DNA from: Pseudomonadota bacterium
GTDB taxonomy: Bacteria > Pseudomonadota > Alphaproteobacteria > Rhizobiales > Beijerinckiaceae
NCBI GenBank assembly: GCA_028876585.1
Contig: JAGWRL010000082.1
Location: 1 to 6,062, forward strand
Direction: 5' to 3'
DNA length: 6,062 nucleotides
Both the position numbers and the translations under genes were made by a program. Numbering within the stretch: position 1 is the stretch's first letter; the number at the start of each line of letters is the position of its first letter. This document shows positions 5,232 to 6,062 of this stretch, one piece after another. The notes below the pieces were generated by a model. It was given only the letters and a program-made list of their open reading frames with translations. It was not told the DNA's origin and searched no databases.

Positions 5232-5239
5232 TCTCCCTC
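5232..5239 (-). promoter_or_regulatory. Ribosome binding site supporting the TTG start of the dehydrogenase
   Basis: GAGGGAGA on the minus strand is followed by seven bases and TTG at 5224. The nearest ATG candidates downstream in frame (codons 7 and 12) lie within the conserved first strand and have no comparable site. The TTG is therefore the best start. Confidence 0.6.
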
Positions 5240-5323
5240 GATGGCGTGGCCAGAATGCGCCAGCGGGGGGCGGCTGCGCAAGAAGGGCTTTCCTCGCCCC
5301 CGCCGCCGTGCGACATGCGCGCC

Positions 5324-6062
5324 ATGTCCGGCTTGCCTGAAGCTCCGCGCCGCCGTCCGCGCGTTCGGCGGCTGATCCTGCGCGATTTCCGCTCCTACGC
5401 CGCGCTCGACGTGCGCTTCGACGCCGGCCTCGTCGCCTTCGTCGGTGAAAACGGCGCCGGCAAGACCAACTTGCTGGAAGCGCTCTCCCTGTTCTCGCCG
5501 GGGCGCGGCTTGCGCCGGGCCGAGCTGGCCGATTGCGCCCGCATCGGCGGCGCCGGCGGCTTCTCGGTCGCCATCGAGATCGAGGAGGAGGGCGAGACGC
5601 GGCCGTTGGGGCTCGGCGTCGAGCCGGGCGAGACCGGGCTGGAACGGGTCAACCGGATCGACCGCGCCCCCGTCGCCTCGGCGCGCGCCTTTTCCGACCA
5701 TCTGCGGCTCGTCTGGCTGACCCCGGCGATGGACCCGCTGCTGAGCGGGCCGGCCTCCGAGCGGCGCAAATTCCTCGACCGGCTGGTGCTCGCCATCGAT
5801 CCCGGCCACGGCGCGCGGGTGGGGCAGTTCGAGCGGGCGCTGCGCGGCCGCAACCGGCTGTTGGAGGAGGGCGGCCGCAACGCCTGGCTCGACGCCATCG
5901 AGCGCGAGGCGGCCGAACTCGGCGTCGCGGTCGCCGCCGCCCGCGCCGAATGCGTCGGCCGGCTCAGCGCCGGCATTCTGGCCGGGCGCGACGACGACAG
6001 CCCGTTTCCCTGGGCCGCAATCGCGCTCGCCGGCGAGGTCGAGGCGATGCTCGCCGACGGCC
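5324..6062 (+). CDS. recF: DNA replication/repair protein RecF (partial, N-terminal two thirds)
   Basis: RecF is an SMC-like ABC ATPase that helps load RecA at single-strand gaps together with RecO and RecR. The frame runs off the right edge after 246 residues, against about 370-385 for the family. Visible motifs: the first strand RRLILRDFRSYAALDVRFD (15-33), Walker A GENGAGKTNLLEALS (41-55), the RecF-typical PGRGLRRAE (59-67), LVWLTPAMDPLLSGPASERR (129-148) with FLDRL (150-154), and a following coiled-coil arm region (about 165-215). Walker B and the signature motif lie beyond the window. The start is uncertain: ATG 5324 gives a family-like N terminus, ATG 5315 adds three residues, and ATG 5255 adds 23, mostly low-complexity. 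None has a clear Shine-Dalgarno. dnaN is not directly upstream; the neighbour is the divergent dehydrogenase gene. The 99-base spacer 5225-5323 holds no promoter that I can support. Confidence 0.93.
   Translation, partial: MSGLPEAPRRRPRVRRLILRDFRSYAALDVRFDAGLVAFVGENGAGKTNLLEALSLFSPGRGLRRAELADCARIGGAGGFSVAIEIEEEGETRPLGLGVEPGETGLERVNRIDRAPVASARAFSDHLRLVWLTPAMDPLLSGPASERRKFLDRLVLAIDPGHGARVGQFERALRGRNRLLEEGGRNAWLDAIEREAAELGVAVAAARAECVGRLSAGILAGRDDDSPFPWAAIALAGEVEAMLADG

Noticed and set aside
5225..5809. N-terminal extension of the dehydrogenase frame up to 5809
   Set aside because: It is antisense to recF and low-complexity. The dehydrogenase family begins at the TTG at 5224, which has its own ribosome binding site.

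Overview
This is a 6.06 kb chromosomal segment from a GC-rich bacterium, most likely an alphaproteobacterium of the Hyphomicrobiales (Rhizobiales) type. By eye the sequence is GC-rich, with strong G/C bias at third codon positions and long spurious antisense reading frames. The protein families also fit that group: a trpB/MmcQ pair, a CobT of rhizobial length, a YbjQ protein paired with a small membrane protein, and recF. The taxonomic call is inference. I see no rRNA, tRNA, CRISPR array, insertion sequence, phage gene or riboswitch.

Layout, left to right. (i) Positions 1-1045, plus strand: the last 16 codons of trpB, overlapped by an MmcQ/YjbR-like gene. After a 54-base gap comes a YbjQ-family gene, overlapped through ATGA by a 70-residue two-helix membrane protein. 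(ii) Positions 1042-2770, minus strand: cobT (lower cobalamin ligand activation), then an exported isochorismatase-fold protein that lacks the family's catalytic cysteine. Its stop codon shares a CTAG with the stop of the membrane protein gene. (iii) A 149-base divergent spacer with short repeats, then a plus-strand, Tat-exported, two-domain alpha/beta hydrolase (2920-4248). (iv) Four bases beyond it, a convergent NAD(P)-dependent 2-hydroxyacid dehydrogenase (4253-5224, minus, TTG start). (v) Divergent from that, the first two thirds of recF, running off the right edge.

The genes do not form one pathway. The window is a compact patchwork of short transcription units: tryptophan biosynthesis, a presumed metal-binding or membrane pair, cobalamin assembly, two periplasmic proteins of unknown substrate, 2-ketoacid reduction and DNA repair. 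Packing is tight, with GTGA and ATGA start/stop overlaps, one CTAG stop/stop overlap, and only three intergenic gaps above 80 bases: 1678-1759, 2771-2919 and 5225-5323. No non-coding stretch exceeds 300 bases.

I did not find a convincing new multi-gene system. The points most worth a second look are the Cys-to-Ala exchange in the exported isochorismatase-fold protein, the Tat-exported lipase-like protein with an extra C-terminal beta domain, the absence of trpA where it would be expected, and the conserved-looking YbjQ/two-helix gene pair.
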